Origin: CAYVXE01 sp964455375
GTDB lineage: Bacteria > Zhuqueibacterota > Zhuqueibacteria > Oceanimicrobiales > Oceanimicrobiaceae
Length of the DNA: 58,120 nucleotides
Assembly (NCBI GenBank): GCA_964455375.1
Contig: CAYVXE010000016.1
Coordinates: forward strand, 1-58,120
Direction: 5' to 3'
In this document: positions 1 through 8,878 of the stretch, piece after piece
Layout of the letters: each line of letters opens with the position of its first letter
Position numbering within the stretch: position 1 is the first letter of the stretch
Notes under the pieces: generated by a model
What the model was told of the DNA's origin: nothing
What the model saw: only the letters and a program-made list of their open reading frames with translations
Databases searched by the model: none
Made by a program: the position numbers and the translations under genes

Positions 1-26
1 ACTCTTCGTAACTTTTAATAATTTAC

Positions 27-55
27 TTGACATCGTTGGTTATTTTTTGCATATT
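27..55 (+). promoter_or_regulatory. Candidate promoter of the 77-residue ORF
   Basis: A perfect TTGACA at 27-32 is followed after 17 bp by CATATT (50-55, 4 of 6 consensus matches); TATTTT at 52-57 is an alternative -10 with a 19-bp spacer. It would give a leader of about 115 nt before the start at 178. Assignment rests only on consensus match and position. Confidence 0.35.
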
Positions 56-177
56 TTGTGTGGTTACAACTGTGTTTTTCCCCTGATTTGCACCAGTGAC
101 TCAACGTTGTTCTACTCTTAGGTTTTTTAATTACACACATTACGGTTTTAAGTTTATTTTTATTTGGGAGGTATGCA

Positions 178-411
178 TTGGATTGTCATGTTGATGTAAA
201 AATATCCAGCGTTGATGATGATGAAATAAATTTATTAAATACAGTGATGTCGACGATTCCCGGCATTCCTTTGGAAAGATATATTAACCGTAATCGTTGG
301 CATAAGGAATATGTGGTTTCCATCGAACAGGCAACCCTGAAAGAATTGAAGAAAGTGTTGCATATCGTGATGCCGGTTGTCAAAAGTGAGCGCATTGAAA
401 TCGAAACTTAA
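178..411 (+). CDS. Small hypothetical protein, 77 aa
   Basis: I do not recognise this protein. It is soluble, has no signal peptide or membrane segment, and is rich in Val, Ile, Glu and Lys with an alternating pattern that suggests a small alpha/beta fold ending in a beta strand (SERIEIET). The start is the TTG at 178: a GGGAGG Shine-Dalgarno at 166-171 lies 6 nt upstream, whereas the nearby ATG at 173 runs into a stop after eight codons. It stands alone, with a possible promoter at 27-55 and a 175-bp gap before the next gene. The ribosome-binding site makes it likely to be a real gene; function unknown. Confidence 0.6.
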   Translation: MDCHVDVKISSVDDDEINLLNTVMSTIPGIPLERYINRNRWHKEYVVSIEQATLKELKKVLHIVMPVVKSERIEIET

Positions 412-589
412 TGCTGCCATTAGCCTTCCTTGCCTTAGCTTATGTTTTAATCTTCACAAATGTTCCCCCCTTTTAATTTGCATAATTTCCAAAAAATATT
501 AAATTTTCTGACATTCGAAACGACAATTACGTCATGAATACGATTTGTGGAATGTTATGAGTAGAGGAAAGGAATGCGTGTAGCCGGTG

Positions 590-2002
590 ATGAAGATTTG
601 TTTTTACTTGTTCGTCAGCCTTGCTTGTTTTAGCAGCGTATCTGCAAGAGAACGTGTTTTCAATGCGCAGGTCAGGCAGAAAATTGTTCAGGATATTCGT
701 CGGTTCAAAAATCATAACCGTTTAACGTCTATCAGTTTTTCCATGTTTCAAGGAGAAGGTGATTCGTTTGATTACAGTGTTGGATTCGCCGATATCCGCA
801 AGGGAATACGAACTTCACCGGAACATATTTATACATTGGCTTCTGTCACAAAAACAATCACCGGGTCGCTTGTGGTAGAACTTGCGAAACAGGGTCGTCT
901 GTCTCTAAAAGACTCCGTTTTCCACTATATAAAAGGGTTCCCCAAAAATGTTAGAATTTTGGATTTACTCAACCACACAAGCGGTTTTTTAAGGGAGAAA
1001 GAAAGTGAAAAATACCTGACGCGTTCTTCATATCAAAATGTTATAACGTATCTGCCGGTGCAGTTTAAACTTAAAATTCACCGCTACGCAAATATCAATT
1101 ACGCCGCTCTCGGCGATCTGATTGAGATCGTCACCGGAAGACCCTTTGCGTCAGTCATGAAAGATTTCTACCGCAGCACCACAGGTGACGATCTCTACTT
1201 TTCAAATCATCCTACGTTACATTCCGATGCCAAGTTTGTAAAAAATTATGTGAGGACCTATCGCCGGCAGATTATGCACAAAGTTGTGGATTTCGGCTTG
1301 TGGGAACCGGCTGCATTTGCACAGACCTCTTCGCAGGCTTTAGCTAAATTTCTGCGTCATCAAATGCACCCGGACTACATAAAGTTTCTTGAAGCTCACA
1401 AGGTTTTGGTGAAGAAGAGACGGTATGCCGATGATACGGTGGTAAAGGAATGTTATTCCCTCGGGTTCCGGCTGCGCTATGTTAATGATGAACTTCGCTA
1501 CATTTACCATAATGGATTTTTGTATGGCGTGTTGAGTACGGTCTACTATTTTCCTGAAAAAGATGTGGGGTTTGCTGCAGTGTCAAATATGAGTTCCTAT
1601 CCCCGGCAAACACTTTCCTTGGGTGGTTTATACAGAAAGGTTGAAAAAGTCATCGATTTTGACTTTAATAAAAAAGTAGCGATTTTTACGGCTAAAAATG
1701 GCTATCTTGAAGGAGCGGTGTTTTATGAAACCATGAAACGGGAGGGAGAATTGATCGAAAGCTACCTGGAAGATTTTGCACAAACGTATTTGAGTCAAAA
1801 TAAAATCGATGCGGCCTTGAATATTCTGAAATTAAATGCATACGCCTTTCCCGAGTCGGCAAAAACATTTCAGAGTTTAGGGGAGGCATATTTGCGACAT
1901 GGATATGATGAATTAGCTGTTGAGAATTTAAAAAGGAGTTTGAAGATCGACCCGCATTTAACGTCCTCCCAAAAACTTCTTGATCAGATGGCAGAGCGGT
2001 AA
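590..2002 (+). CDS. Secreted serine beta-lactamase-family hydrolase with C-terminal TPR
   Basis: A signal peptide (MKICFYLFVSLACFSSVSA) is followed by a beta-lactamase/class C-type serine hydrolase domain (PF00144-like). The catalytic SxxK is S-V-T-K at about residues 85-88 and the YxN motif is Y-A-N at about 166-168, in the usual YANINYAALGDLIE context. A third His-containing motif appears as IYHNG, where many relatives have HxG or KTG. The last 75 or so residues form at least one TPR unit (FQSLGEAYLRHGYDELAVENL). The family includes penicillin-binding esterases, D-aminopeptidases and DD-peptidases; the substrate cannot be told here. The ATG at 590 is preferred over the overlapping GTG at 587. 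The sixA-like gene begins 2 nt after the stop, so the two are probably co-transcribed. Confidence 0.85.
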   Translation: MKICFYLFVSLACFSSVSARERVFNAQVRQKIVQDIRRFKNHNRLTSISFSMFQGEGDSFDYSVGFADIRKGIRTSPEHIYTLASVTKTITGSLVVELAKQGRLSLKDSVFHYIKGFPKNVRILDLLNHTSGFLREKESEKYLTRSSYQNVITYLPVQFKLKIHRYANINYAALGDLIEIVTGRPFASVMKDFYRSTTGDDLYFSNHPTLHSDAKFVKNYVRTYRRQIMHKVVDFGLWEPAAFAQTSSQALAKFLRHQMHPDYIKFLEAHKVLVKKRRYADDTVVKECYSLGFRLRYVNDELRYIYHNGFLYGVLSTVYYFPEKDVGFAAVSNMSSYPRQTLSLGGLYRKVEKVIDFDFNKKVAIFTAKNGYLEGAVFYETMKREGELIESYLEDFAQTYLSQNKIDAALNILKLNAYAFPESAKTFQSLGEAYLRHGYDELAVENLKRSLKIDPHLTSSQKLLDQMAER

Positions 2003-2004
2003 AG

Positions 2005-2499
2005 ATGAAAACACTCATTTTGATGCGGCATGCTAAATCAAGCTGGAAGGAACCGTTTTCTTCCGACTTTGAACGGACTTTAACGAAACGCGGAAAAATC
2101 GATGCTCCGGAGATGGGTAAGCGTTTGCATCGCCGACAAATAACGCCCGATTTAATGATGATAAGTCCTGCAAAACGAGCCGTAGAAACTGCAAAAATGG
2201 TTGCCGTGGAACTCGGTTATCCCGCTAAGAATATTTTAAAGAATGAAATCATTTATGAGGCAAAACTTGAGGAGTTGATTCATTTGGTGCACAGTCTGGA
2301 CGAGGTCGCTGACACCATTTTGCTGGTTGGCCATAATCCCGGATTTTATCATCTGATTAACCATTTATCTGAAGAGTATCTGCAAGAATTTCCTACCAGT
2401 GCCATCTGTGCCATTGAGTTTCGTACCGATTCATGGGAAAAAATCAACCAGAATAGCGGCAGGCTTCTCTTTTATGATTATCCTAAAAAACCGCATTGA
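2005..2499 (+). CDS. sixA: Phosphohistidine phosphatase SixA family
   Basis: Histidine phosphatase superfamily (branch 1) protein of 164 aa, the usual SixA length. The RHG-type motif is LILMRHAKSSW with nucleophile His9, and the second catalytic His is H110 in LLVGHNPGF. SixA proteins remove phosphate from phosphohistidine on Hpt domains or on PTS proteins such as NPr. No Hpt gene is adjacent, although the window encodes many phosphorelay proteins from 42.7 kb. It begins 2 nt after the serine hydrolase stop, so translation may be coupled. Confidence 0.85.
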   Translation: MKTLILMRHAKSSWKEPFSSDFERTLTKRGKIDAPEMGKRLHRRQITPDLMMISPAKRAVETAKMVAVELGYPAKNILKNEIIYEAKLEELIHLVHSLDEVADTILLVGHNPGFYHLINHLSEEYLQEFPTSAICAIEFRTDSWEKINQNSGRLLFYDYPKKPH

Positions 2500-2718
2500 T
2501 TGGATTCTGATCTTTCTGCCACCCACGTTTGATGAATGAAAGTTTTCACTTTCATTGCCGCAAAAGTAAGTTGCATTCCAGTATACTTTTCTGTAAACTT
2601 ATTCAATTCGTTCAATGTTTTTTGTCCATCGTGATGTTTCACCATGCTCGCATGGGATTTTATGTGGGGCACAGGGAGTAAATTGGAGAGTCTATTTTAT
2701 TAGAGAGAGGATGGTATC

Positions 2719-4410
2719 ATGAAAATATATTCGTTTTTGTTTGTAGGGTTGTTCGCCATCTCGGCCGTTGCCGGGGATCGTATCACCGGACGTCATTTCG
2801 CCACCCGTTCGGAAGTCATCGCTAAAAGCGGCATGGCAGCAACCAGTCAGCCATTGGCAACCCAGGTGGCAATCGACATTCTCAAAAAAGGCGGTAGCGC
2901 CATCGATGCGGCCATTGCTGCCGACGCCATGCTCGGTCTCGTGGAACCCACCGGTAGCGGTATTGGCGGCGATCTGTTCGCCATCGTCTGGGACGCAAAA
3001 ACGCAGAAATTGTACGGTTTAAATGCCAGCGGCCGTTCACCAAAATCGCTGAAACTGGGGTATTTTAAAAAGCAGGGACTCAAGCACATTCCGCCGCACG
3101 GTCCTTTGCCGGTGACCGTACCCGGCTGTGTGGACGGCTGGTTCGAGTTGCACAAAAAATTCGGTAAACTCCCAATGACAAATGTCCTGGCGCCGGCTAT
3201 CCAATACGCCCGTGAAGGCTTTCCCCTTACAGAGCTCATCGCTTATTATTGGCAGTTGAGCGCCCCCATTTTACAGGAATATGCCGGCTTTAAGGAAACG
3301 TTTTTGCCCAATGGATATGCACCGAAAAAGGGTGAGACTTTTAAAAATCCCAGACTTGCAAACACCCTGGAACGCATTGCCAAAGAAGGCCGTGACGTTT
3401 TTTACAAAGGTGACTTTGCCAAGATTATGGCCGATTTCATGAAACGCGAAGGCGGCTTTTTATCGTATGAAGATTTCGCCTCACATCATTCCGACTGGGT
3501 AGAACCTGTTTCCACAAATTACCGTGGTTACGATGTCTGGGAATTGCCACCGAATGGACAGGGAATCGCCGCTCTGCAAATGCTCAATATACTTGAGGGA
3601 TATGACATCACCGGCTGGGGATTCGGAAGTGTTGACTACATCCATCATTTTCTCGAAGCCAAAAAACTGGTTTTTGAAGACCGGGCAAAATTTTATGCGG
3701 ATCCGGCATTTAACAAGATTCCCGTCAAGGAACTCATCTCAAAAGAATATGCTGCTGAGCGACGCAAGCTCATCAACGACCACCGGGCAGCACGGCATTA
3801 CGAGGCAGGGAATCCGGCTCTAAAGGAAGGAGACACCATCTATTTAACCACCGCCGACAAAGACGGGAATATGGTGTCGCTCATCCAGAGTAATTACCGC
3901 GGCATGGGAAGTGGACTTTCACCGGACAACCTCGGTTTTATTTTTCAGGATCGCGGTGAGTTGTTTGATCTGGAAGAAGGACATTTCAACACCTACGCAC
4001 CTGGCAAGCGGCCTTTTCACACCATTATTCCTGCATTCATAACCAAAGATGGCAAACCGTTCATGAGCTTTGGCGTTATGGGTGGAGCAACGCAGCCGCA
4101 GGGACATGTGCAAATTGTTGTAAATATTGTTGACTTTGGCATGAATATTCAGGAAGCCGGCGATGCGCCGCGCATTTTGCATCAGGGCTCCTCACAGCCC
4201 ACCGGCGAAAAAATGACCGACGGCGGTAGCGTGTACCTGGAATCGGGTTTACCGTATGAAGTTTATCGGCAATTAGTAAAAATGGGACACCACGTCGGCA
4301 CTAACGTGGGCAGTTACGGTGGTTATCAGGGCATTATGTACGATGCGAAAAATGCCGTCTATTATGGCGCTTCAGAGTCGAGGAAAGACGGACAGGCAAG
4401 CGGGTACTAA
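2719..4410 (+). CDS. ggt: Gamma-glutamyltranspeptidase (glutathione hydrolase)
   Basis: Full-length GGT of 563 aa with a signal peptide (MKIYSFLFVGLFAISAVAG), so periplasmic or secreted. The precursor normally self-cleaves before a threonine that becomes the nucleophile; here the predicted residue is Thr373 in E-G-D-T-I-Y, aligning with the first Thr of the E. coli TTHYSVVD motif from the shared DKDGN that follows. Other family features are an N-terminal GGSAIDAAIAA segment, EPTGSGIGGD, and downstream RPFHTIIPAF and GVMGGATQPQGH. The enzyme transfers or hydrolyses the gamma-glutamyl group of glutathione and related peptides. A Shine-Dalgarno (AGAGAGG) precedes the ATG. The M19 dipeptidase at 8.9 kb could process the Cys-Gly product. 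Confidence 0.93.
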   Translation: MKIYSFLFVGLFAISAVAGDRITGRHFATRSEVIAKSGMAATSQPLATQVAIDILKKGGSAIDAAIAADAMLGLVEPTGSGIGGDLFAIVWDAKTQKLYGLNASGRSPKSLKLGYFKKQGLKHIPPHGPLPVTVPGCVDGWFELHKKFGKLPMTNVLAPAIQYAREGFPLTELIAYYWQLSAPILQEYAGFKETFLPNGYAPKKGETFKNPRLANTLERIAKEGRDVFYKGDFAKIMADFMKREGGFLSYEDFASHHSDWVEPVSTNYRGYDVWELPPNGQGIAALQMLNILEGYDITGWGFGSVDYIHHFLEAKKLVFEDRAKFYADPAFNKIPVKELISKEYAAERRKLINDHRAARHYEAGNPALKEGDTIYLTTADKDGNMVSLIQSNYRGMGSGLSPDNLGFIFQDRGELFDLEEGHFNTYAPGKRPFHTIIPAFITKDGKPFMSFGVMGGATQPQGHVQIVVNIVDFGMNIQEAGDAPRILHQGSSQPTGEKMTDGGSVYLESGLPYEVYRQLVKMGHHVGTNVGSYGGYQGIMYDAKNAVYYGASESRKDGQASGY

Positions 4411-4907
4411 TTACCGGCCTTATGAATTTTCTTTTCCGCAAGGGCAAAAAAATCATAAGACGTGAAAAGGTGACAGTACAATAATAATTTGCCCATGTTG
4501 TTTCATTTAACTTGACTTTTAAACTGATTTTATTTATTATTATGATAAGTTAGTCTGGAACCCAAAAATTATTTCTTAAACCTCCATTTCCCGAAAGTTG
4601 AGATAATCATTTCAAACTCACTTGGTAAGTGAAAAACGTGTAACTAATTTATTTCTAATTTCCAGCCATGCACAGCTTCTTTCGATTTATGTGCACCTCG
4701 TCTGTCAAAAAATACAATTCACCTTTGCCTGATTTTCAAAATTTAGTTTTATAACCATCTTTTAATATTATCGTAAGCAGACCCTTTAGACGGTAAATTT
4801 TATCCTTTTAGAATTGTAACACAGGGTGTAGCCAATTCAGAGAAAAGGGAAATATCATCTTATTCTCTGATTCAATTATTATCTCATAAACTAAAGGGAG
4901 GTGTGTT
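4411..4907 (+). other. 497-bp intergenic leader with hairpins
   Basis: No gene is visible. A weak hairpin (CTTATGA 4419-4425 with TCATAAG 4453-4459) follows ggt. A good promoter lies at 4512-4540, so about 360 nt of transcribed leader would precede the cytochrome start at 4908. The leader has three inverted repeats: TCACTT/AAGTGA (4618-4632), TGCACA/TGTGCA (4669-4695) and TCAGAGAA/TTCTCTGA (4837-4870), the last ending 22 nt before the Shine-Dalgarno. I recognise no known riboswitch class. Confidence 0.4.
4512..4540 (+). promoter_or_regulatory. Promoter for the cytochrome leader
   Basis: TTGACT (4512-4517) and TATTAT (4535-4540) are separated by 17 bp, each matching consensus at 5 of 6 bases. 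The expected transcription start is near 4547, about 360 nt upstream of the cytochrome gene. Confidence 0.5.
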
Positions 4908-6782
4908 GTGATAGATTGTTTTAGACTTAAGCTGTCGCTATTTTTGATAGCTGTGATTTTTCCTGTGGTTTTGTTTGCCCAGGCCACTTATGTGGGTACT
5001 GAAACCTGCAACAACTGTCATGGCAAGGAGGCAAATTTCGCTGGTAATCAGTGGACGACATGGGTGAAAACCAAGCACAACATGAAATGGCGTGACCCCA
5101 ATGAAGGCCTTGGGGTTGTGAGTCATGATGCTTTTGCAAACGGTTTGGACCTGTCCACAGATTCGGATTTTGCGATCTATGGAAGTAATGCACCGATTCT
5201 GAGTTTTGTGAGCACTGACCCTGTTGATTCAACGGATGGTAAAAGTGGATATCGTGTGTCAATCGGTGCCACTACCTTTGAAGTTAACTGGACCTTAGGC
5301 GGCACTGGGGATTGGAAACAACGATACATGACTAAAATTGGCAACAGTATCTATATTTTGCCAATTCAATATAATGAAAAAACCGTTGAATGGGTACGTT
5401 ATGTACCATCAAACTGGTATGACAGTGACAACAATCCACTTCCCGCTGTCGATCCTTCAACTTCCTATGAACGTCGTTGTATTGGCTGTCATGCTGTCAA
5501 TCCACAGTTGAGTTTTAACGCAACGACCGGTGAATGGACGGCGATGGTAACCGAAAGAAATATTGGTTGTGAGGATTGTCACGGCCCTGGTAGTGAGCAT
5601 GCCTCGACGGCTGATCCAAGTAAAATTCTCAACCCCAATAACATCCCTGATAAAGACAGGCGGCTTGAAGTTTGTGGAGTTTGTCATGGACGTGGCTCCA
5701 GTACAGCAACTCTTGGCGGTAAAACCTTTGGCTTTCCTTATAATGACACTGAGGGCGCTTTTCGGCCGGGAATGGTGCTTTCAGATTTCTATACTCAAAC
5801 GACATCTTCAAGTAATTTTTGGCCAAATGAATTGCCGTATGGGAGAAATTCTAAGTCTCACCATCAGCAATATCTTGATTTCCTGACCAGCATGCACTAC
5901 ACAAATTCATCAGAAGAAGTTAATTGTTGGACATGCCACGATCCTCACGGTGATACGCCCAACGAACATTTGCTTGTTGATCATCTTGTGGAAGATGGAG
6001 TCGAGGTGGCAACCGACGGGGACAACAACACCCTTTGTCTGACCTGTCACGCAGGGCTTGAACCATTTGCGGATATTACAACCACCATGGTCGCAAACAT
6101 TACGGATGCTGACAGTTTAGCGGCAATCGCTGCTTCGGTTTCCAGTCATACGCGCCACCCGTATGACCCCACGGGTCCGCTCGCGTTGAGCCGCTGTACA
6201 AAATGTCACAATCCGAAGGTTGCCAAAAGTGCGATTTCTTATGACATTCACTCACATTCATTCTGGGTTTTGGCCCCTGAACAAACAAATTTTTACAAAA
6301 ATGACGGCGGAGTACCAAACTCATGTGCCGTTAGCTGTCACGTAAAAGATGGATTCCCACATTTTGGAATTGATTTGACCGGAGATAATTTCACGAGCTG
6401 GAATGAAAGCACCGATCTGGCAATGGCAGATACATTGATGCACTATTTCGGGCCTGGTGGTGTTTGGTGGGATACGGGTTCTCCATTAGCCGTGGAACTT
6501 AAAAATGGCTCGCTACCAGAAACCTATCTGTTGAGCCAAAATTATCCGAATCCTTTTAATCCATCTACGAACATTATATTTGAAATTCCCCAGGATGGTT
6601 TGGTAAAACTCAAGGTTTATAATATTCTGGGACAGCAAGTTGCCACTTTGGTCAATAAACCATTGCTTTCCGGGCGTTATTCTGTTGACTTTAACGGAGC
6701 AAATTATGCCTCCGGGTTATATATTTACAAACTTGAAGTCAACGGTTTCGTCGAAGCGAAAAAAATGGTCTTAACAAAATAA
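4908..6782 (+). CDS. Secreted octaheme c-type cytochrome with T9SS C-terminal sorting domain
   Basis: 624 aa with a signal peptide ending near residue 25. Seven CxxCH haem sites are visible in order (CNNCH, CIGCH, CEDCH, CGVCH, CWTCH, CLTCH, CTKCH), plus an eighth with one extra residue, CAVSCH (CX3CH). Several extra His residues could be distal ligands. The first part resembles the cytochrome c554/multihaem families. The last 80 residues are a type A Por-secretion sorting domain (NYPNPFNPSTN, then YNILGQQVATL and SGLYIYKLEVNG), predicting export through T9SS and surface attachment. An extracellular electron-transfer or N/S-oxyanion redox role is inference. The start is GTG at 4908, chosen from AAAGGGAGG ending 6 nt upstream. 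A strong terminator follows at 6826-6857. Confidence 0.85.
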   Translation: MIDCFRLKLSLFLIAVIFPVVLFAQATYVGTETCNNCHGKEANFAGNQWTTWVKTKHNMKWRDPNEGLGVVSHDAFANGLDLSTDSDFAIYGSNAPILSFVSTDPVDSTDGKSGYRVSIGATTFEVNWTLGGTGDWKQRYMTKIGNSIYILPIQYNEKTVEWVRYVPSNWYDSDNNPLPAVDPSTSYERRCIGCHAVNPQLSFNATTGEWTAMVTERNIGCEDCHGPGSEHASTADPSKILNPNNIPDKDRRLEVCGVCHGRGSSTATLGGKTFGFPYNDTEGAFRPGMVLSDFYTQTTSSSNFWPNELPYGRNSKSHHQQYLDFLTSMHYTNSSEEVNCWTCHDPHGDTPNEHLLVDHLVEDGVEVATDGDNNTLCLTCHAGLEPFADITTTMVANITDADSLAAIAASVSSHTRHPYDPTGPLALSRCTKCHNPKVAKSAISYDIHSHSFWVLAPEQTNFYKNDGGVPNSCAVSCHVKDGFPHFGIDLTGDNFTSWNESTDLAMADTLMHYFGPGGVWWDTGSPLAVELKNGSLPETYLLSQNYPNPFNPSTNIIFEIPQDGLVKLKVYNILGQQVATLVNKPLLSGRYSVDFNGANYASGLYIYKLEVNGFVEAKKMVLTK

Positions 6783-6825
6783 CGGCCGATGTCGACAACT
6801 TAAATTTGTAAAACAAGAAGCAATC

Positions 6826-6857
6826 GGGCTGACCCGGTGGAGTCAGCCCTTTCTTTT
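6826..6857 (+). terminator. Rho-independent terminator after the cytochrome gene
   Basis: An 8-bp stem GGGCTGAC/GTCAGCCC (6826-6833 with 6842-6849) with an 8-nt loop is followed by TTTCTTTT (6850-6857). It lies 43 bp past the cytochrome stop, making that gene a single-gene transcription unit. Confidence 0.85.
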
Positions 6858-6959
6858 ATGTGCAAGCAGTTTGACTGTCTTATTCATCCCAAAATCCCGC
6901 CTCTTCTAAACGAAGTGCTAAAACACACAACTGCAAATTAAAATCAGCCGTTTATTTCA

Positions 6960-6987
6960 TTGACATAATGGGAAATACAATTATATT
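6960..6987 (+). promoter_or_regulatory. Promoter of the 5'-nucleotidase gene
   Basis: A perfect TTGACA (6960-6965) is followed after 16 bp by TATATT (6982-6987, 5 of 6). The predicted start of transcription is near 6994, giving a leader of about 37 nt before the ATG at 7031. Confidence 0.55.
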
Positions 6988-7030
6988 TATTGGAAACTGC
7001 ATTTGAATTTAAAATCGTAAAAAGGCACGT

Positions 7031-8812
7031 ATGCGTAAAAAAAGTCCATTCAGACTCGTGGAGATCACAACCCTCTGGTTACTCCTTCTAACGCAACTTC
7101 TAATTGCCCAAACTGTCACGTTGAAATTCATTGAAACCAGCGATGTACACGGGTCTATTTTTCCGTACAATTTTATCTATGACCGCCAGGCTGACGGCTC
7201 ACTGGCGCAAGTTTACACGTATGTTGAAAAGGAACGACAAAACAAAAACCAGGACGTCATCCTGCTGGACAACGGCGATATTCTGCAGGGACAACCGGTG
7301 GTTTACTACTACAATTTTGAAAAAACCAACGTGCCGCATATTTACGCAGAGGTTATGAACTACATGGGCTACGATGTTGGAACCGTGGGGAATCACGACA
7401 TCGAAACCGGTCACGCGGTGTATGACCGTTTCCAAAAGGAACTGCATTTTCCGTGGCTGGCTGCGAATGCAATGCGCACGCAAACGGGTAAACCCTATTT
7501 TTTACCCTATACAATTCTCAAAAAAAATGACGTGAAAATAGCGGTTTTGGGTTTGATTACGCCTGCCATTCCCAACTGGCTTCCTGAGAAAATCTGGCAG
7601 GGAATGACTTTTGAAGATATGGTCGAGACAGCGCGGAAATGGGTGCAAATTATTCGCGACAACGAAAAACCGGATGTGCTGATTGGACTGTTTCATTCCG
7701 GCGTCGAGTACAGTTATGGTAATTTAACCGCAGATACACCTAAAAATGAAAATGCATCCCGGCTGGTGGCCGAGCGCGTCCCGGGGTTTGATGTCGTCTT
7801 TGTGGGACACGATCATCACGGATGGAATTTCGTCACAAAAAATTCCGCCGGAAAGAATGTACTCGTTTTAGGATCCAGGGCACACGCCACGGACATAGCC
7901 GTTGCGACGGTGAAATTGACGTTCGAGGAAGAAAGCAAAACATGGCGTAAAAAAAGTAAGGGCGAGCGCATTGAAATGAAAAACATTCTTCCTGATTCGG
8001 TGTTTTTACGAGAATTTCATGCAGCGTTTGTTGAGGTCAAGGAATACGTTTCCCGAAGAATCGGCACGTTTACGAAAACCATTTCCACCAAAGATGCATT
8101 TTTCGGCGATTCACCATTTGTGGATCTCATTCAAAATATTCAACTGGAACTCAGTACAGCGGATATTTCATTTGCCGCACCTCTGTCCTTCAATGCCAGC
8201 ATTCACGAAGGGGATGTGTACGTCCGCGACATGTTTAAACTGTACAAATATGAAAACCTGCTTTACACGATGGAACTCAGCGGACAGGAAATTAATGATT
8301 ACCTCGAATATTCTTACAGCCGCTGGTTCAACCGGATGCAAAGCGCCAACGATCATCTGCTGAATTTTAAAAAAGATGAAAACGGCAATCTGATTCACTC
8401 GAACCGCAGCGGTTCTTACCAGCTTGCGGCACGGTCCTACAATTTCGACTCCGCCGCGGGAATCAGGTACACCGTCGATGTTTCAAAACCTGCAGGTGAA
8501 CGGGTCAACATTCTATCTATGGCAAACGGAGACCCCTTCAACTTAAAAGCAACCTACAAAGTTGCAGTTAACTCCTATCGCGGTAATGGCGGCGGCGGAC
8601 ACCTGACGGCTGGAGCCGGTATTCCAAGGGAAGAGCTGGCCGCACGCGTCGTTTCTTCTACAGATAAAGATTTGCGCTTCTTCCTGATGAAATGGATTGA
8701 ACGGCAGGGACGCGTCACACCGAAAGCCTTCGGCAACTGGCAAGTCATTCCGGAATCCTGGTGGCAGGCTGGAAAAGAACGCGATATGCAGATTTTATTT
8801 AAGCACGATTAA
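7031..8812 (+). CDS. Periplasmic 5'-nucleotidase / 2',3'-cyclic phosphodiesterase family
   Basis: 593 aa with a signal peptide (residues 1-27, cleavage after LLIAQ). The N-terminal calcineurin-like phosphoesterase domain has the di-metal motifs in order: D38-x-H40 (TSDVHGS), the GD motif (LLDNGDIL), GNHD at 120-123, a His in GLFHSGVE, and GHDHH. The C-terminal 5'-nucleotidase domain (about 340-590) gives substrate specificity and includes YENLLYTMELSG and NSYRGNGGGGH. It resembles UshA/CpdB/YfkN enzymes that release nucleosides and phosphate from extracellular nucleotides; the exact substrate is not readable. It has its own promoter at 6960-6987, and the dipeptidase follows 66 bp downstream, probably in the same operon. 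Confidence 0.9.
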   Translation: MRKKSPFRLVEITTLWLLLLTQLLIAQTVTLKFIETSDVHGSIFPYNFIYDRQADGSLAQVYTYVEKERQNKNQDVILLDNGDILQGQPVVYYYNFEKTNVPHIYAEVMNYMGYDVGTVGNHDIETGHAVYDRFQKELHFPWLAANAMRTQTGKPYFLPYTILKKNDVKIAVLGLITPAIPNWLPEKIWQGMTFEDMVETARKWVQIIRDNEKPDVLIGLFHSGVEYSYGNLTADTPKNENASRLVAERVPGFDVVFVGHDHHGWNFVTKNSAGKNVLVLGSRAHATDIAVATVKLTFEEESKTWRKKSKGERIEMKNILPDSVFLREFHAAFVEVKEYVSRRIGTFTKTISTKDAFFGDSPFVDLIQNIQLELSTADISFAAPLSFNASIHEGDVYVRDMFKLYKYENLLYTMELSGQEINDYLEYSYSRWFNRMQSANDHLLNFKKDENGNLIHSNRSGSYQLAARSYNFDSAAGIRYTVDVSKPAGERVNILSMANGDPFNLKATYKVAVNSYRGNGGGGHLTAGAGIPREELAARVVSSTDKDLRFFLMKWIERQGRVTPKAFGNWQVIPESWWQAGKERDMQILFKHD

Positions 8813-8878
8813 TAACCCTGTTGAATATTTTCACACGACAACGAACCTTTACTCGAACGTAGAACAGGAAAAAATGAC

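Noticed and set aside
2478..2672. 64-aa ORF on the - strand between sixA and ggt
   Set aside because: It overlaps the end of sixA, has no Shine-Dalgarno, and its sequence resembles no family; likely chance.
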